Shown piece after piece: positions 34,337-48,010 of a DNA stretch of 64,000 bases. Position numbers and translations under genes: made by a program. How positions within the stretch are numbered: the stretch's first letter is position 1; every line of letters begins with the position of its first letter. Origin of the DNA: Phaseolus vulgaris (taxonomy: Eukaryota > Streptophyta > Magnoliopsida > Fabales > Fabaceae); assembly GCF_000499845.2 (NCBI RefSeq), contig NC_023754.2, positions 10,608,618 through 10,672,617 on the forward strand, in the 5' to 3' direction. The notes beneath the pieces are model-generated. The model saw only the letters and a list, made by a program, of their open reading frames with translations. It had not been told where the DNA came from and did no database searches.

Positions 34337-35964
34337 TTCTCACATTAACCAATGAGCCTTTTATTTTATAAAATCATATTCAGGTCCAAAGCCCAAAATC
34401 TATTTTATATGAGTCATATTATAAAATCAATTTACATAACTTTCTAACATGAAAGACTCAAATAACAGTTACATAGAAATCCAAAACACTCTAAACATGT
34501 ATGCAAGATCTTCATCTTCATTCTTCATCATCAAAACACCATCTCTTGGAGCTTGAGCATCTTGAAGTCTAACATTTTTGCTCTAGTAGTTATGTTGTAT
34601 GAAAATTGTTATTAAGAATGATAAAAATTATATGAATGAGGTCACAATTTTGGAATGATATGTGATTCATTTTTTGGTTTTTATATTAAGTAAAGACACC
34701 TATGTTATAATAGAGATCCCCTTACTTAATTTAAGCTAAATAGGCTAAGATATCAGGTAGTAATAAGCTGAAAGGGGGAGTTCTTGCACACCATGATATG
34801 TGTAGATGTGTGGCTTGAATTGTAATTCTGAAAGGTGTTAGAAAGAGAGAGGAATGAATAAAATTAATTATCTCAATTTCTCAGTAGAGTAAATATGCCA
34901 ATTAAGTTACATAAATATATCATTATCAAAAATTAAATATTAAACAAGAATTTGGTACAAAAGTTGTAGGATAAACTTATAGTAATAACATATATTTGAA
35001 TAAGATTCTTAAAATAAACTTATAAAAAACAATAAAGTAAAATATATATTTTTATAAGTTAAAACTACTTTATATAAATTAAGAAAAAAATTTAGATAAA
35101 TTATATAAATGACTTAATTCTAGTTTACAAAGAATTTATTTATTTTTTATTTATTTTTCTCATCTAAAACTTTTTATGGAGAAATTTATCAAATGTATAG
35201 TTAAGTAAGGGTGAAAAAACATGAAAATCACAAGAAGAGATGATTGAATTGTAATTTAATTAAATTTAAAAATCATTTACAAAATCGTTTGAAAGATAAT
35301 GTTGAGTTAGTGTTTTGGTTTATCAAACAAAGAAATTTTAACTTTTAGCTTTACTGAAGTTGAATATTTACTCACTGATGATCATATTGATGATCATATT
35401 GTAATTCTAGCGTATGATAGATTACTTCTGATGCATGTTTCTCCTAAACTGATTTGCTGAAAAAGATTGACTTAAAAGATATGTTTAAATAAACATATTT
35501 TAGAAAGTTTTGTCTAATAAAGAATAAAAGGTGTATCCTTAACATCTCTCCAAAATTATGTTTACATTAGATGGACATATTGAAAAGCTTATTCCATCCT
35601 CAACTCTTTTAGATTAAATGATCATATTAAACACAAATTTTACAACTCAACTCAATCACTTGATTAATTTATTTTTTCTTGTTATCTTAAACAAGTGATC
35701 AAATCATAGTTCTTGTGTTTGACCCAATAATATAGATGCAAACTACAAACTTAGTTTTCAATAAAACTCTTTAATAAGACATTTTTAATATAAACTCTCA
35801 CATTTACTCTCTTTCATGAGTTAGTGCAGATGAAAATAACATGCAAAATAAAGGAGATATGCGAGAGATAAAATATCACATAAATTTATACTAGCTTGTC
35901 TGTCACAATGGACTATGTCTAGTTCTTGACCAACAAACTGAGTTCAACTAGGCAAACTAATGTT

Positions 35965-36260
35965 GTGAAGTACACTAGAGTATTCTTTGGGCTCATATAC
36001 TCCTAGATAATCCCTTTAGTATTTTTTTTCCTTAAGCCACTCCCAAATGACACTGAGTAATCTTTGGGCACTCCTTGATAATCCCATGAGTATTCTTTCC
36101 GCAAGTCACTCATAACTAACATCGAGTATTCTTTATGCTTGTAGTCACTCCTGGCTAATCACTTGAGTATTATTTCCTTGAACTGCTCCCAAATAATCCT
36201 TCGAGTATTCTTTCCTTAAGTTATTCCTGACTGAACGAGTATTCTTTATCCATTCCTGAT
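35965..36260 (+). repeat. degenerate ~40-bp tandem repeat
   Basis: Seven or so units share GAGTATTCTTT, then a CCTTAAG/CACTCC-like stretch and a TAATCCC-like end. Units vary in length and sequence. A weaker match occurs near 33,470-33,560. Origin unknown. Confidence 0.7.
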
Positions 36261-37899
36261 TCACATACCAGAATTGAATGCTTGGATGATCATCTAATCA
36301 TCTTATCTGACTACTGGAAAGGGATAGTGTCTCATAGATGAATACACAATTTAAGCTTTCTCTCCTTGTACAAATCATCTTGCTCTCTAAGGAGGATAAC
36401 ATCTTTTGACATATACAATATATACACACTATTTCTCTCTCTCCCTCCCTCCTAGGTAGCTAGATTAACCCTCTCGATGTTTTCTATGAAGTCTTATGCA
36501 TCCTAATGCTGTAGAAACATTCCGAATTTAAGCTTGAGGATCCTTTTATGAAGTTGTCACAACAAACTTTTAATGTATTTTGTCCTTACACAACATCCTT
36601 GATAAATGATAATGGTTTTTCCCCTAGGTAGCCTAACCTTTTGCACCAATTCATGGTTAAAGTACATACCATACAAGATAGATAATTGGTTTATAGTTGA
36701 AATACTCTTGTGTTAAGAGGTTGATGACAAAGACAATTTTAACTCTTTTTCCAAGAGATCATTTTATATTGACTTCAGCTTGTATCTTTAATGAATCTCT
36801 TTGGAAGACGAAGTCATTGGGCATTTGGTGCATCCAAACACATATATTCAAAATATATAATACCATTTGTGATTGTCTGATTGTATGTTTTGATCATGTA
36901 AGCATTATGTCAATCAAGGACGAGCTTACAAAATGTTGTTTCGTCTATCAAATAGAACACTTACATCTTACATGATTTATTATGTTGAACATCAATTTTC
37001 TTTCAAAATATACATAATTATATTTAAATTTGAGTGTTTTCGACACTTAATCAAAACTATAAAGTGTTGAACTTTTCTTTTTTAACAATAAATTTTATCT
37101 ACATAATTCTTTTAGATAATTTGATGAAAATTCATAATACTTTTCTACATAGCAATATTTTTTTTTGTTTATCTATATAGTATTTCTTCATTTTTTTCTT
37201 TGTTTTCTTTTAAGGTTATTTTTTATAAATCAATAAATATAATAAGTTTCCTTATATTCTAATTAAATTTTTCTATAGTTTTACATTTTATATCTTCCTC
37301 TCTCCATCCCACATATTAAATACATGTATAAATTTTTTAAAGATTGGAAAATACATCAATATATAATCGATAAAAAATTAATTAAGGAGATCTTTAATCT
37401 TGTAAATTACAAATGAATAGAAACACAATTTTTCTAAAAATTTGACACTTAAAGAGAAAGGAATATCTTTTACCACATCCCTTTCTTTTTTTTATTCCTT
37501 GAATATATTATTAGTTTCTATAAAATGAATACATTTTGATTTTGATCCCGATAATTTTTTTTTATCTTTTAAAAATTAAAAAAATGATTACTTCTATCGC
37601 TATTATTATAAGAAATTAATAAACTATTTTTGTGTTGAATAAGAGTACATAATTATATCAGGAAATATCTTGATATATAGAAAACCTCGTTAAATTTATA
37701 AGATACATATTTATTAATCTATTGTAAAATAAATATTAAATTAAAAATAATAATTTAAAACTTTTGAAAAATAAAAAAATATTTTACACTAACTCAGATA
37801 AAAATTTACTCATGTTATAGGAATTAAAAATAGTTATTTAAAATTTTATATACTGAAAAAAATTATAATATTAAAATTTGAAGTTGATAATTTTGTAGA

Positions 37900-37908
37900 T
37901 ATAAAAAG
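37900..37908 (+). promoter_or_regulatory. candidate TATA box for the reticulon gene
   Basis: TATAAAAAG at 37900. Sequence of transcript-like base composition follows at about 37,930-38,250, and the first coding exon begins 1.2 kb downstream after a likely 5' UTR intron (acceptor CACAG ending at 39153, seven bases before the ATG). No transcript evidence. Confidence 0.4.
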
Positions 37909-39159
37909 CATATTTAATTCTCTTTTGTTATTCGCAGCCGTCACGTCTTTCCATTCTTCAATGCTTACTGCCCACAAACAAATTTTTTATTGTACAATCT
38001 TGAACCATTTGAAGGCTTCTTCATTACAATCAAAATTCAAAATCCAAATCAACGTTGATTACATATAAAAGCAGAAACAGATGATTTGGTGTTGTTGGTA
38101 GTTGACCAGTTGGTGAGTTCAGTTATTTCTATGCATTTGATTTCCCTGTTTCCAATTGGATTTGAGATAATCTTTTGATTCCATAAGACACCCTCTATCT
38201 GTTTCTCTCCCTGCATCTCTTTTTGTTTCATTCTTCCTCTGCTTACTCTGGTTAGCGATTTTCATTTGCCTATGATGTTGAATTTGTTTCCTTTCTTCTA
38301 TAATGGTTGTTGGGTATGTATGTCTTTTGATTGGTGGGTTAAATTCATGAGGGGTGGATTCTGTTTTTGTAGAAAGTTTTATTTTTTGTGAATTGGTGGA
38401 AAGAATATTTTATTTACAGGTCAATGATGGGGTGTTATGATATGTCAAAAGCTCGTGATATAGGTGAATTTAATTAATAAAAAAAGAATCTTTAGCACCC
38501 TTTTTTTCCTTTTTGTTTTTTTTTTATATAATTTCAGTAGTTCCATTGCAATTTTGATGATCTATTCCGGTTACCCTTTTGGGAGATTGAGTTTCCTTAA
38601 CAGGGTTTTGTATTTCAGACTGCAATAATGATTGAGATTTATTTACTTTTTTATGAAAGAGTGCTTTCTGCCTAATGAAGTGTGGCATTTAAAAATGAAA
38701 TACCAATCTTGAGGAGTTGTGAAAGAACTGTAGTGTTAGGATTTGAAGGCAAAAGGAGTTTCTGGCTTTGAAGGTTTCTGTTATGACAGAGGAATTTAAG
38801 GCTTGTTGCAGAGTAGGGTTCTGTAAAGATTGAAATACATCAATGTGGCAAGCTTGATGAGTTTTAAATGCAGAGAGATAAAATTAATTATTTTCTAGAT
38901 ATGTTTCATCTGTGACCTACACGAATTTCTTTGTGTTGGATGGCTGCAACAGTAGCATTAATTAATGATTTTTTATTTATTTTGAACTTATACTGCTTAT
39001 GTTATGACTTAGAGAAAAAAAAAATGAGCCTTGCACATTGTGTTGGTTTTCTCATTTATTCATATATGATACTAATAAGACAGACTTTGATTTTTGTATG
39101 AAAGCTATCTTGTACAGTGTTTGACAATGTTCTTTTTGGTTGTTGGTAGCACAGGAACA

Positions 39160-42100
39160 ATGTCTGAGAAAATCACAGCTGAGAACCTTATTGAAAGTCT
39201 TGTGGACACATTTGTAGAGAAGAAAAAATCTGTATCATTCTTTCAGGGTGAGAAGTCAGACTCAGTGAGTTCCCAGATCAATAGACTATTTGGACGCGAG
39301 AAACCAGTGCACCATATTTTAGGGGGTGGAAAATGTATGGCATTTAAATAAGTACTTCTCTATAAGTACCTTTAGGAGAATAAAGTAAGAAGAAAAGTGA
39401 AATTAACTTTTTCATAAACTAAAACTAGCTTATGCATAAACAATTTCATAGAATTTCTCTCATTAACTTCTCTAAACTTTATTTTAACTTATGCATAAGC
39501 TAATTATATTTTATGAAGAAATTTGTTTATTCTTTTTATCTTCTTCTCCTAAAAGTGCTCACAGATAAATGTATAGTATTGGCATTAACTAAACCATTTA
39601 AATGATTTTTTGTGTTTGCCTTTGAATGTCATAGCTGCTGATGTCTTGTTATGGAGGAACAAGAAGATTTCTGCTAGTGTTTTAACTAGTGCAACGGTTG
39701 TATGGGTGCTTTTTGAATGGCTTAACTATCATTTTCTTACTCTTTTATGCTTCGCATTGGTTGTTGTAATGCTTGCACAGTTTGTATTTTCAAATGCTTC
39801 TGGCTTTTTCAACAGGTTATTCATTCATTTTTACATCTTTTTGTTTTCATCAATGTTACCCAACTTTACAGCTTTAATTGTGATTTGTTGTTTATGTTGA
39901 CAGAGCGCCATCTGATGTACCCCGTCTTGTTGTCCCTGAAGAACTCTTTGTGAATATTGCAACTGCAGTTGGTGGTGAGGTTAACCGGGGCTTGAGGTTT
40001 CTTCAAGATGTTGCTTGTGGAGCAAATCTGAAGCAGTTTCTTATTGTGGGTTTGCATTTATGTTCAGACACTTTGGTATTTTCATGTATCATTTCTTTAG
40101 TTTCTGACTTCTGTGTCTGCATCACTACTTGTTTTTCATTACTTCCTCTACTGTGAAATTTTCTTTATAGTTTTTAAAACGTTATGTTATTTATACCTGC
40201 CAATTTTCATGGCAAATGCTGGTTTGATCTTTTCTTATTGTGAGGCTCTATATTGGTCTAACATTGACAACACTAAACGAAATAACATTGTATTCCATAG
40301 ATTCTTACATATTTTTACTCTGTTGACAATATCCATCACAGGATCTTCCAAAGCCACATCATGAAATACACTTTAGAGTCAATAGAGAGTGCTTCTGTAT
40401 ATAACTGGGGAACTAAATTCAGTTAGAACTTTCCATTTCACTCCCCATTTTAAGGCATAAAATTTGTAGGTATTTAGAATTAACAAGAACAATGTTGAGT
40501 AACTGATGCCATATAGGAAAAAGATAGGTTGCTTGAGCTTGAGGTTGTGATTACTTTCGTGTAAACTAAATCTCCTTTCTCTTTTATAACTGTGAGTTCA
40601 GTGGTAATGCCTCATTACTAGGGTCAGCTTAGAGAAGGATTTAGGTAGTTTGCATACGATCCTAAAACCATTTACATACTCTAAAAATGAATTTGTTTCT
40701 ATTCTACATGTAGCAAAAGAAAAAATTACATGCATTTTTCCATGGAATTTGTGATCAATGGTCAAAATTTCCCCAGGTTGTAGGAGCTTTGTTTGCTGGT
40801 GCTGTGATTGGGGGCTGGTGCAATTTCATATCTGTCATCTATATTGGTGAGTGACCTACCTTCTTTTCTTCTTTTGATATATACACTTTTCCTTTGATTC
40901 ATACATTATCCCTCATTTTTCCTTCAGAGAAATGTTAAGGATTCTATTTTTAACACTTTTACACACTACTATTGGTTGAAATTTATTGAAAATTGCAAAT
41001 TTTGATATAACTCACTTCTCATTCAATAATTTTTTCCTGATTTGAAAGTAGAACCTACTAAATCTTTGATTTCCAATAAATTTCAGTCAATAATAGTAGA
41101 GTTCTAGAAAGATAGTAAAATGGTCTTTTGCTTTTATTATAAGATTACAGCTTTGTGACTTAGCTGTCATAGGGGTGATAGTAAAATAGAACCCACAGCA
41201 GTGGTCTGCAAGTTAGAAAAAGTATTATACTTATATATGTTTCAACTAATAAGTAAATAGTTACTCTGGTCTTCAAAACTATAATTTATTATCATTTAGG
41301 TAACTGTAAGCATTAAAATTAAAAAAAAAGTCTTTCAAAGTGTAATTTATCTGTAATTTTAGTCCTGCAAGTAGAAAACCCCCGTGTAACATATTTACTA
41401 TTGTTTTGGTCCCTGGATTTGATCCCGTTGTCATTTTAATCCCTAAACTTAACCATTTATTATGATTTTAGTCCCTAAACTTAGCCATTTATTATCATTT
41501 TAGTCATTAAGGTTAACTCTACGGATAAAAATGACAATGTATCATGTAAAGGGTCTCTAACCACAGGACTAAAGTAATAGAAAAATTACACCTTGAAGGA
41601 CTTTTATGAATTTTAATATTTTCAGAGACTTAAGTGACAATAAATTTTATTTTGGAGAACTGAAATGACTGTTTACCCTTCAACTAACCCTATAAAAAAA
41701 TTTCTCCACATAACATAAACAGTTGAAATTTATAGCACTAAAATAGCCTAATAAACTACATTATAAAGAAGAGAAAATAAAAAACCTATTTTGTGAAATT
41801 GAGTTAGGTAACCCCAATTTCATAAGAGAAAAGAGATTGAGATATTTTTCAGATAAGATGCAGGGGTGAAGGAATTTCTGACAATATGCCATTTTAAGAC
41901 AAGAACAGAATCTTGTTCATAAACATATGCAGGCCAAAGTTCATGTATATTATTTTAAAGATCTAAATTCTGCCTAACATTCACATGACACCCCTTAGAA
42001 GCACCAATAATGCTTCTCCACTTTCACTTGGGTGTTCATGTTACACCTGATTGCTGAGACAATTTTTCTGCTTCTAGGTTTTGTTGCTGCACATACACTT

Positions 42101-42241
42101 CCAATTTTCTATGAAAAGTACGAGGATGAAGTTGACAACTTTGCGAACAAGGTTTTTGGGCAGATGCAACATCACTACCGAAATCTTGATGCTAGTGTGC
42201 TCAGCAAAATCCCCAAGGGAAAAGGGAAGAAACATGAATAG
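39160..42241 (+). CDS. reticulon-like protein B (RTNLB), 5 coding exons
   Basis: Exons 39160-39334, 39635-39815, 39904-40045, 40777-40846 and 42078-42241 join in frame to 732 nt, 243 aa, all with GT-AG introns. The reticulon domain starts near residue 50 with VHHILGGGKSADVLLWRNKK. Two long hydrophobic hairpins follow: SASVLTSATVVWVLFEWLNY through FVF, and FLIVVGALFAGAVIGG through VAAHTLPIFY. Between them is the conserved LVVPEELFVNIATAVGGEVN loop. The C-terminus has YEKYEDEVD...LSKIPKGKGKK and ends KKHE, fitting a KKXX di-lysine ER-retrieval signal. Plant RTNLB proteins wedge into and curve ER tubule membranes. I cannot assign the subgroup number. The ATG is the first in its exon after a probable 5' UTR intron. 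Confidence 0.93.
39354..39570. mobile_element. fold-back MITE in reticulon intron 1
   Basis: The left arm (CTTTAGGAGAATAAAGTAAG, on to CTAGCTTATGCATAA) pairs with the right arm (TTATGCATAAGCTAATTAT, on to CTTCTCCTAAAAGTGC) at roughly 75-80 percent by eye. It forms a ~200-base hairpin with no coding content. Superfamily and target duplication not determined. Confidence 0.6.
41270..41690. repeat. dispersed-repeat fragment in reticulon intron 4
   Basis: Contains two near-direct copies of a ~35-bp unit with TTTAGTCCCTAAACTTA and CCATTTATTAT. GGTCCCTAAACTT-type strings are common in legume dispersed repeats; the exact element is not identified. Confidence 0.45.
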
Positions 42242-42379
42242 GTGTATCTTTATAGCTTATGTTAATAATTTGAAATTCAATGTCTATTTGAGCACATAAT
42301 GGTAGATGGGGGAAGTTGGAATAAGGTAACAAGGGAACAAAATATTTCTCCAAATACATGATATTGAGTGGAATAAATA

Positions 42380-43465
42380 CAATTGCATTTATAGTTGGTG
42401 TTTCAACTCTGGATCTTTCTTCCTGCACCCCAATAAACAAATTTCTCTTTGCACCCCCATCAATTTCAGAAAAAAAAACTGTTTCATCCCTTTAAAAATG
42501 ACTTCCGAATTACTTTTTCCGAAACATACTTTCTGAAATTCATAAAATATATTTCTGGAAAATATTTTCCAGAATAAATTTTTCAGAGAAAGAGTTTTTT
42601 TTTTTATAATGATGACAAATTGACAAATTAGGTGAGACATTTTGATTATTTTACCTATTTGATAGGTACAGGGAGAAATTTGACAGTAATGGTTAATTTT
42701 GTTAAGTTCAACGTATCTTCTTTGATATTTTTTTATAAGCACTTGTGAAAAATGAAAATAACAAAGGGAAATAATCTTTTTCATTAGTTCAAATTCGTTT
42801 ATATGCAGCAACTTCTCAAAAATGATTTAGTTTATACAAAAGTTGATTTAATTTTTTACTAAAGGTTTGTGTGGAGAGATTCTGCATAAGTATTTATATG
42901 AAAGAAAAATAAGAAGAAAAAAATGGAATATATTTTCTCGAAAGTTAAAATTAAACTATTTAGAAGTTATAAAAAAAGATATAGCAGTTATATGATTTTT
43001 TTTATAAATTAATTTCTGTACAAATTAATTTAATTTATGCTAAAATTTATTTTATTTTATTTTTAAATTAAATTTTTTTATAGAAAATTTGATCCAAACA
43101 TACTTTATAATTTTTCTATAAACAATTGTATTTACGTAGTTTAATGATGAATAAATTATTGATTTGATTATTAATCACTATCATAACTAGATATTTATGA
43201 AAATTAAATTAAAAAGGGTTAAATATGTTTTTTCTGTTTTCATCCAAAATTAATTTTAATCTTTAGTCCAAACTTTAAATTTTCTGGATACTTATAATAA
43301 GGAAACTATTGAAATTGCCATTAACAAATTTTTTTATGTAGTAAAGTGTGAATTAGGATGTTAAAATATTTCATGCTTATTCATCATTGAGGTGAATGTT
43401 ATAATATTATAATACAGTCTACGTTGCAGGAAATTCGTTAGTTAGTCAAAATGCTAGTAATAATG
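42380..43465. other. AT-rich spacer downstream of the reticulon gene
   Basis: No gene recognised. AATAAA at about 42373 could be the reticulon polyadenylation signal. Confidence 0.5.
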
Positions 43466-43495
43466 TACTATAAGAAAATCATGAAATAAAAACCA
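43466..43495 (+). repeat. terminal relic of the 58.05-kb MITE family
   Basis: ACTATAAGAAAATCATGAAA matches the terminus of the hairpin MITE at 58054. It is fused directly to the truncated 5' side of the copia copy at 43496. Confidence 0.65.
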
Positions 43496-46400
43496 AAGTC
43501 AGAAGTGGAGTCTCAACAAATTGGTTTTACTCTTGAGCAATATCAAATATTGTTAACTCTTTTACAACGAATCAAATCCAATGACAATGTTTCTAGTCAA
43601 GTCTCTGTTATTCCTTCCAACATGACAACACAAACTGCTAATAACTTTATTTCTTCTTTAACTTCTTGGATTATTGATAGTGGTGCTACTGATCACATTT
43701 GTTCATCCTTAACTTACTTCACTTTGTATCATTAAATTGATCCTATTTATGTCAAATTACCAAATGGAAATCAAGTCATTGCCAATTATTCTGGAAGTGT
43801 TTTTCTCAATCAAAATCATGTCATAAACAATGTTTTATATATTCCTTGCTTCACTTTTAATATTCTTTCAGTAACAAAATTGATTGATTGACTATCTTGT
43901 GTTCTTACCTTTGATTCTAATAACTGTCACATTCAAGACAAAAACTCCTTGAAAATAATTGGTTCTGCTAAGATGCAAGATAGACTTTATATACTCAGGA
44001 AACCATCTTACCAGAAATTTCACCCTTGAATCTACACACATCATCAATATTGTTGATGTCAGTGCTAGTGATCTAGAAACCCTTTGGCATTTTCGATTAG
44101 GTCATATTTCAAATAAATGTATTGATGTTATCAAGAATAAATTTCCTTATGTTAAATATAACAAATCTTTTGTTTGTGATGTTTGTTATTTTGCAAAACA
44201 AAAAAGACTTTCTTTTCCTATTAGTACATCTAAATAAAAAAAAATGTTTTGATTCGATTCAGGTAGATATTTGGGGATCATACTCAATACCATCAATTCA
44301 TGGTCATAGATATTTTTTTACCATAGTTGATGACTATTCGAGGTGCACATGGATTTTTCTTTTGAAACACAAATATGAAGTTGTTAAGGTTTTGGAACAT
44401 TTTGTTATTTTTGTTCAAACACAGTTTGAGACAACAATAAAAATAATAAGAAGTGATAATGGAATTGAGTTTGTCATGACTAATTTTTTTGTCAGTAAAG
44501 GAATAATACATCAAACATCATGTGTCAATACTCCACAACAAAATAGTATAGTTGAAAGGAAACATGGTCATTTAATAATGTAGAAAGAGCTCTTGTGATA
44601 CAATCTCATTTACCCAAAATTTATTGGTCATATTCTATGATACATGCTGCGCATATTATAAACATGCTTCCCACACTTGTTTTAAACTATTCTTCTCCTC
44701 ATGAAATGCTTTTCAAAACTGATGCAGATTTTAATGGATTAAAGGTGTTAGGTTCTTTATGTTATGCTAGCACTTTGTCAACAAATAGAAGAAAATTTGA
44801 TCCAAGAGCATCAAAATGTGTTTTTATTGGTTTTCAAAGGGGGACAAAATGATATATTTTTTTGAATATTCAATCAAGAGAAATTTTTGTGTCTAGGGAT
44901 GTTGTCTTTTATGAACATGTTTTTCCATACCAAAGGTTCAAGATACTAGCCATGAAACTAACAGTTCTGACATTAATGATCAAATTTTGTTTGTTGAAGA
45001 TCAATCCGTCTTAAGTCAACCATCACAAGCCATTCTTGCACCTTGTGATAATGTTGAAAATAGCAATGGTAATAATTGTGAGTCAGAAATTGAGGTTTCA
45101 GAAGAAGATTGTTCCCATATAGATCAAAACCTCAATGAAAATCATGATATAGAACAAAGTTCTGAATCAGATCCATCTATCTGAATGAGCATAAGAATAA
45201 AAAGACCACCTGAGTATTTAAAGGATTGTCATTGTAATCTTAATGTTTCCAGTGCATCTTCAAGAGTTAAATATCCTTTGAATTCTGTTTTGTCTTATAG
45301 AAATTCATCACTTTCTTACAAATATTTTGTTATGTCTCTTTCTTCACATGTTGAGCCAAACACTTATTTTGAAGTTGTGAAACATGACTGTTGGATAAAA
45401 GCTATACAATGTGAGATATCTGCTTTAGAGTCAAATCAAACTTGGGAGACTGCTCTTCTGCGTAAGAACAAAGCTGCCATAGGTTGCAAATGGGTATTCA
45501 AAATAAAATATATGGCTAATGGGACAATTGAAAGGTATAAAGCAAGGTTAGTAGCAAAGGGATATACACAAATAGAAGGCATTGACTACCTTGATACTTT
45601 CTCTCTAGTAGCAAAGATGACCACCATAAGGTTGCTTCTTTCTTTAGCTTCTATTTATAATTGGGAATTGAAACAACTAGACATAAACAATGCCTTTTTA
45701 CATGGAGATTTGAAAGAAGATGTATACATGGTTGCTCCTCCTGGATTGACTTCTATTCCACCAGGAAAAGTTTGTAAACTAAAAAAGACTTTATATGGCC
45801 TTAAGCAAGCCAACAGAGAATGGTTTGCCAAACTGTCATAATTTTTTCTTTCTATGGGATATACTCAATCTATGAATGATCATTCCTTGTTCATTAATTC
45901 TTCTAAAGGATCTTTTACATCATTATTGGTATATGTGGATGATATAATATTGGCAGGAAATGATAAAGAAGAGATTGCTCGAATCAAAACAAGCTTTGAA
46001 TCAGACATTCAAGATTAAAGATCTTGAGAATTTAAGATATTTTCTTGGTCTAGAAGTAGCAAGAAGTAAGACAGGAATAATGGTAAATCAAAGGAAATAT
46101 GCATTGGAATTATTAACAGATGCAGGTCTTTTAGCTTGCAAACCTGCACCTACTCCTATTGATAATCATGAGAAATTCTCTTCTACTGGAAGTGTTCCTT
46201 TCACAGATATTCAAGCCTATAGAAGATTGATTGGAAGATTTATGTATCTCACTAATACCCGACCTAACATAACATTTTCTGTACAACAACTTTGTCAGTT
46301 TCTTGCTAAGCCTACAATTGCTCACTATAATGCAGCGATTAGAATTCTCAGATATATCAAAGGGGCTCCAAGTCTTGGTCTATTTTTCTCTTCCACTACC

Positions 46401-46830
46401 TCTGTTCATCTGAAAGCCTTTTGTGATAGTGATTGGGGCACCTGTAGTGATTCAAGACAATCAGTGACTGGTTTTAGTGTGTATCTTGGGAATTCTCTCA
46501 TATCTTGGAAATCAAAGAAGCAAGGAACAATATCAAAGAGTTCTTGTGAAGTTGAATACAGGGCAATGACCACTGTTACATATGAAATTCAATGACTAAC
46601 TTATCTTTTTCAAGATTTCAAAGTTTCTTTTGAGCAACCATCTCTTTTATACTGTGACAATGACTCAGCAAGATATATTGCAGCAAATCCAGTGTTTCAC
46701 GAGCGTACAAAACATATAGAAATAGATTGTCACGTGGTCCGGAAAAAATTAAAGAAGGGTCTCATCCATTTGCTTCCCATTTCCACCATAGAGCAACTGG
46801 CTGATATTTATACCAAAGTTTAAGTCCTCA
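43496..46830 (+). pseudogene. copia pol remnant, many stops
   Basis: Fragments in order: protease WIIDSGATDHICSS (near 43,670), GAG-pre-integrase LWHFRLGHISNKC, and integrase with QVDIWGSYSIPS, RSDNGIEF and NTPQQNSIVERKHG. RT starts at [14 protein letters not shown], with [10 protein letters not shown] upstream of it. RNase H has [20 protein letters not shown] and [19 protein letters not shown]. Stops and frameshifts lie near 43,735, 43,890, 44,030, 44,236, 44,583, 44,852, 45,184, 45,841 and 46,595. It is more decayed than the inverted partner. Confidence 0.9.
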
Positions 46831-46895
46831 ATCTTTTAAGAATATTTGTTCCAAGCTGGGTCTCATCAATATTTGCTCCCCAGCTTGTGGCAGGG

Positions 46896-47201
46896 TATTA
46901 AAGGATACAAATACCAGAACTATAGAAGGATCCTAATATTAATTGAGTGTCTTTTCTAATTATCAGTTGTTTCTCTTTATAGAGGTGAATAACCTTTATT
47001 TTGTCTTTGTGTGTTATGATTCTAGTATTTAATTATTGATTCTTTTCCTAGTTAAACCTAGAATGAGTGTACTACTTGTATATATTTAGACCATTTGTTT
47101 TGATTTCAATAACAAAAAAAAAGAAATATTCATTATCACATCTTTTACTTTTCTTTTACTCCTTTGTTCTCTTTTATTCATCTTTGTTCTATTTCGTAAT
47201 A
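46896..47201 (+). repeat. 3' LTR of the plus-strand copia copy
   Basis: 306 bp, 5' TATTAAAGG...CGTAATA 3'. The ends form the inverted pair TATTA/TAATA instead of TG...CA. Aligns along its length with the LTRs of the minus-strand copy. Confidence 0.85.
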
Positions 47202-47424
47202 CTAACACCTTAGTTTCACCCAAGACTAATCAAAATGTTTGGTAGTTACATTCTAGGTTCATATAAGAGAACATAATCAAAATGAATAGTTAATCCTTTA
47301 TATGTACCTACAGTTACTACAGAGTTTAAGCAAGTTAACTCAGAAACTCCCATTATAATTTTGTAAATCATGATTCCGTAAATGGTATTAATTAGGACCC
47401 AAAGTGATGAAAAGAAAAACAAAA

Positions 47425-47666
47425 ACTAAGAGAACACAGACAAAATTAAGAGACCATAGGTTTAATTATGGGACCACAAACCCAATAAAACAACTCCATT
47501 GTACCTTAAAGTTGGGTCAAATAAAAATAGAGACTTATGTTTTCTCTTTTTTATTTGTTATCACAACCAATATTTTTCTTTTTCTATTCTTGTGCCAATA
47601 TTTCATAATAACTTTTTACTGCATTTGGATATGAGATTTTAAAATTTAACTTATTTTTATAGAGAA
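47425..47666 (+). repeat. copy A of a ~250-290-bp local repeat
   Basis: Begins AGAACACAGACAAAATTAAG and ends at a TTATTTTTATAGAGAA stretch. Closely similar, same-orientation copies lie at 52337-52610 and 57693-57972. The latter two lie upstream of P450 sequences. Confidence 0.85.
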
Positions 47667-47685
47667 CAAACCTATCACGGAACAA

Positions 47686-48010
47686 AACAAAAGAGTAAAC
47701 TGAAGACAAAGGATATGAGAATGAATATCTCTTCTTTCTTGTTATTCAAATAAAAAAAATGGTCTGAATATATACAAGTAGTACACTCATTCTAGGTTTA
47801 ACTAAAGAGGAAAAGAATCAATAATTAAATAATAGAATCATAACACACAAGACAAAATAAAGGTTATTCAACTCTATAAAGAGAAACAACTGATAATTAG
47901 AAAAGACACTAAATTATTCTCCTCTATAAAGAGAAACAATTGATAATTAGAAAAGACAACCAATTAATATTAGGATCCTTCTATAACTCTGGTATCCGTA
48001 TCCTTTAATA
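47686..48010 (-). repeat. 3' LTR of the minus-strand copia copy, truncated
   Basis: Matches 51881-52199 but its distal ~45 bases are missing. A segment with CTCTATAAAGAGAAACAA is duplicated at about 47,873 and 47,922. The start of the LTR overlaps the end of the pol frame (stop at 47970). Confidence 0.8.

Larger units (their letters stand above)
32052..37899. other. AT-rich spacer with decayed repeats
   Basis: No gene recognised in 5.8 kb. Contents that can be named: a possible LTR remnant (32,400-32,965), an AT microsatellite and a degenerate tandem repeat, listed separately. Short frames (for example 36697-36975) have no known domain and are probably chance. Confidence 0.55.
43496..47201 (+). 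mobile_element. 5'-truncated Ty1/copia copy, plus strand
   Basis: Same family as the minus-strand copy at 47.7-52.2 kb. It begins at the gag/protease boundary and runs to a complete 306-bp 3' LTR (46896-47201) beginning TATTAAAGG and ending CGTAATA. There is no 5' LTR or gag. Confidence 0.88.

Noticed and set aside
35965..36260. CRISPR-like regular repeats
   Set aside because: Units are contiguous and diverged with no unique spacers, and the DNA is plant nuclear.
36697..36975. 92-codon ORF in the 32-38 kb spacer
   Set aside because: No domain, no neighbouring exon, and AT-rich context; probably chance.
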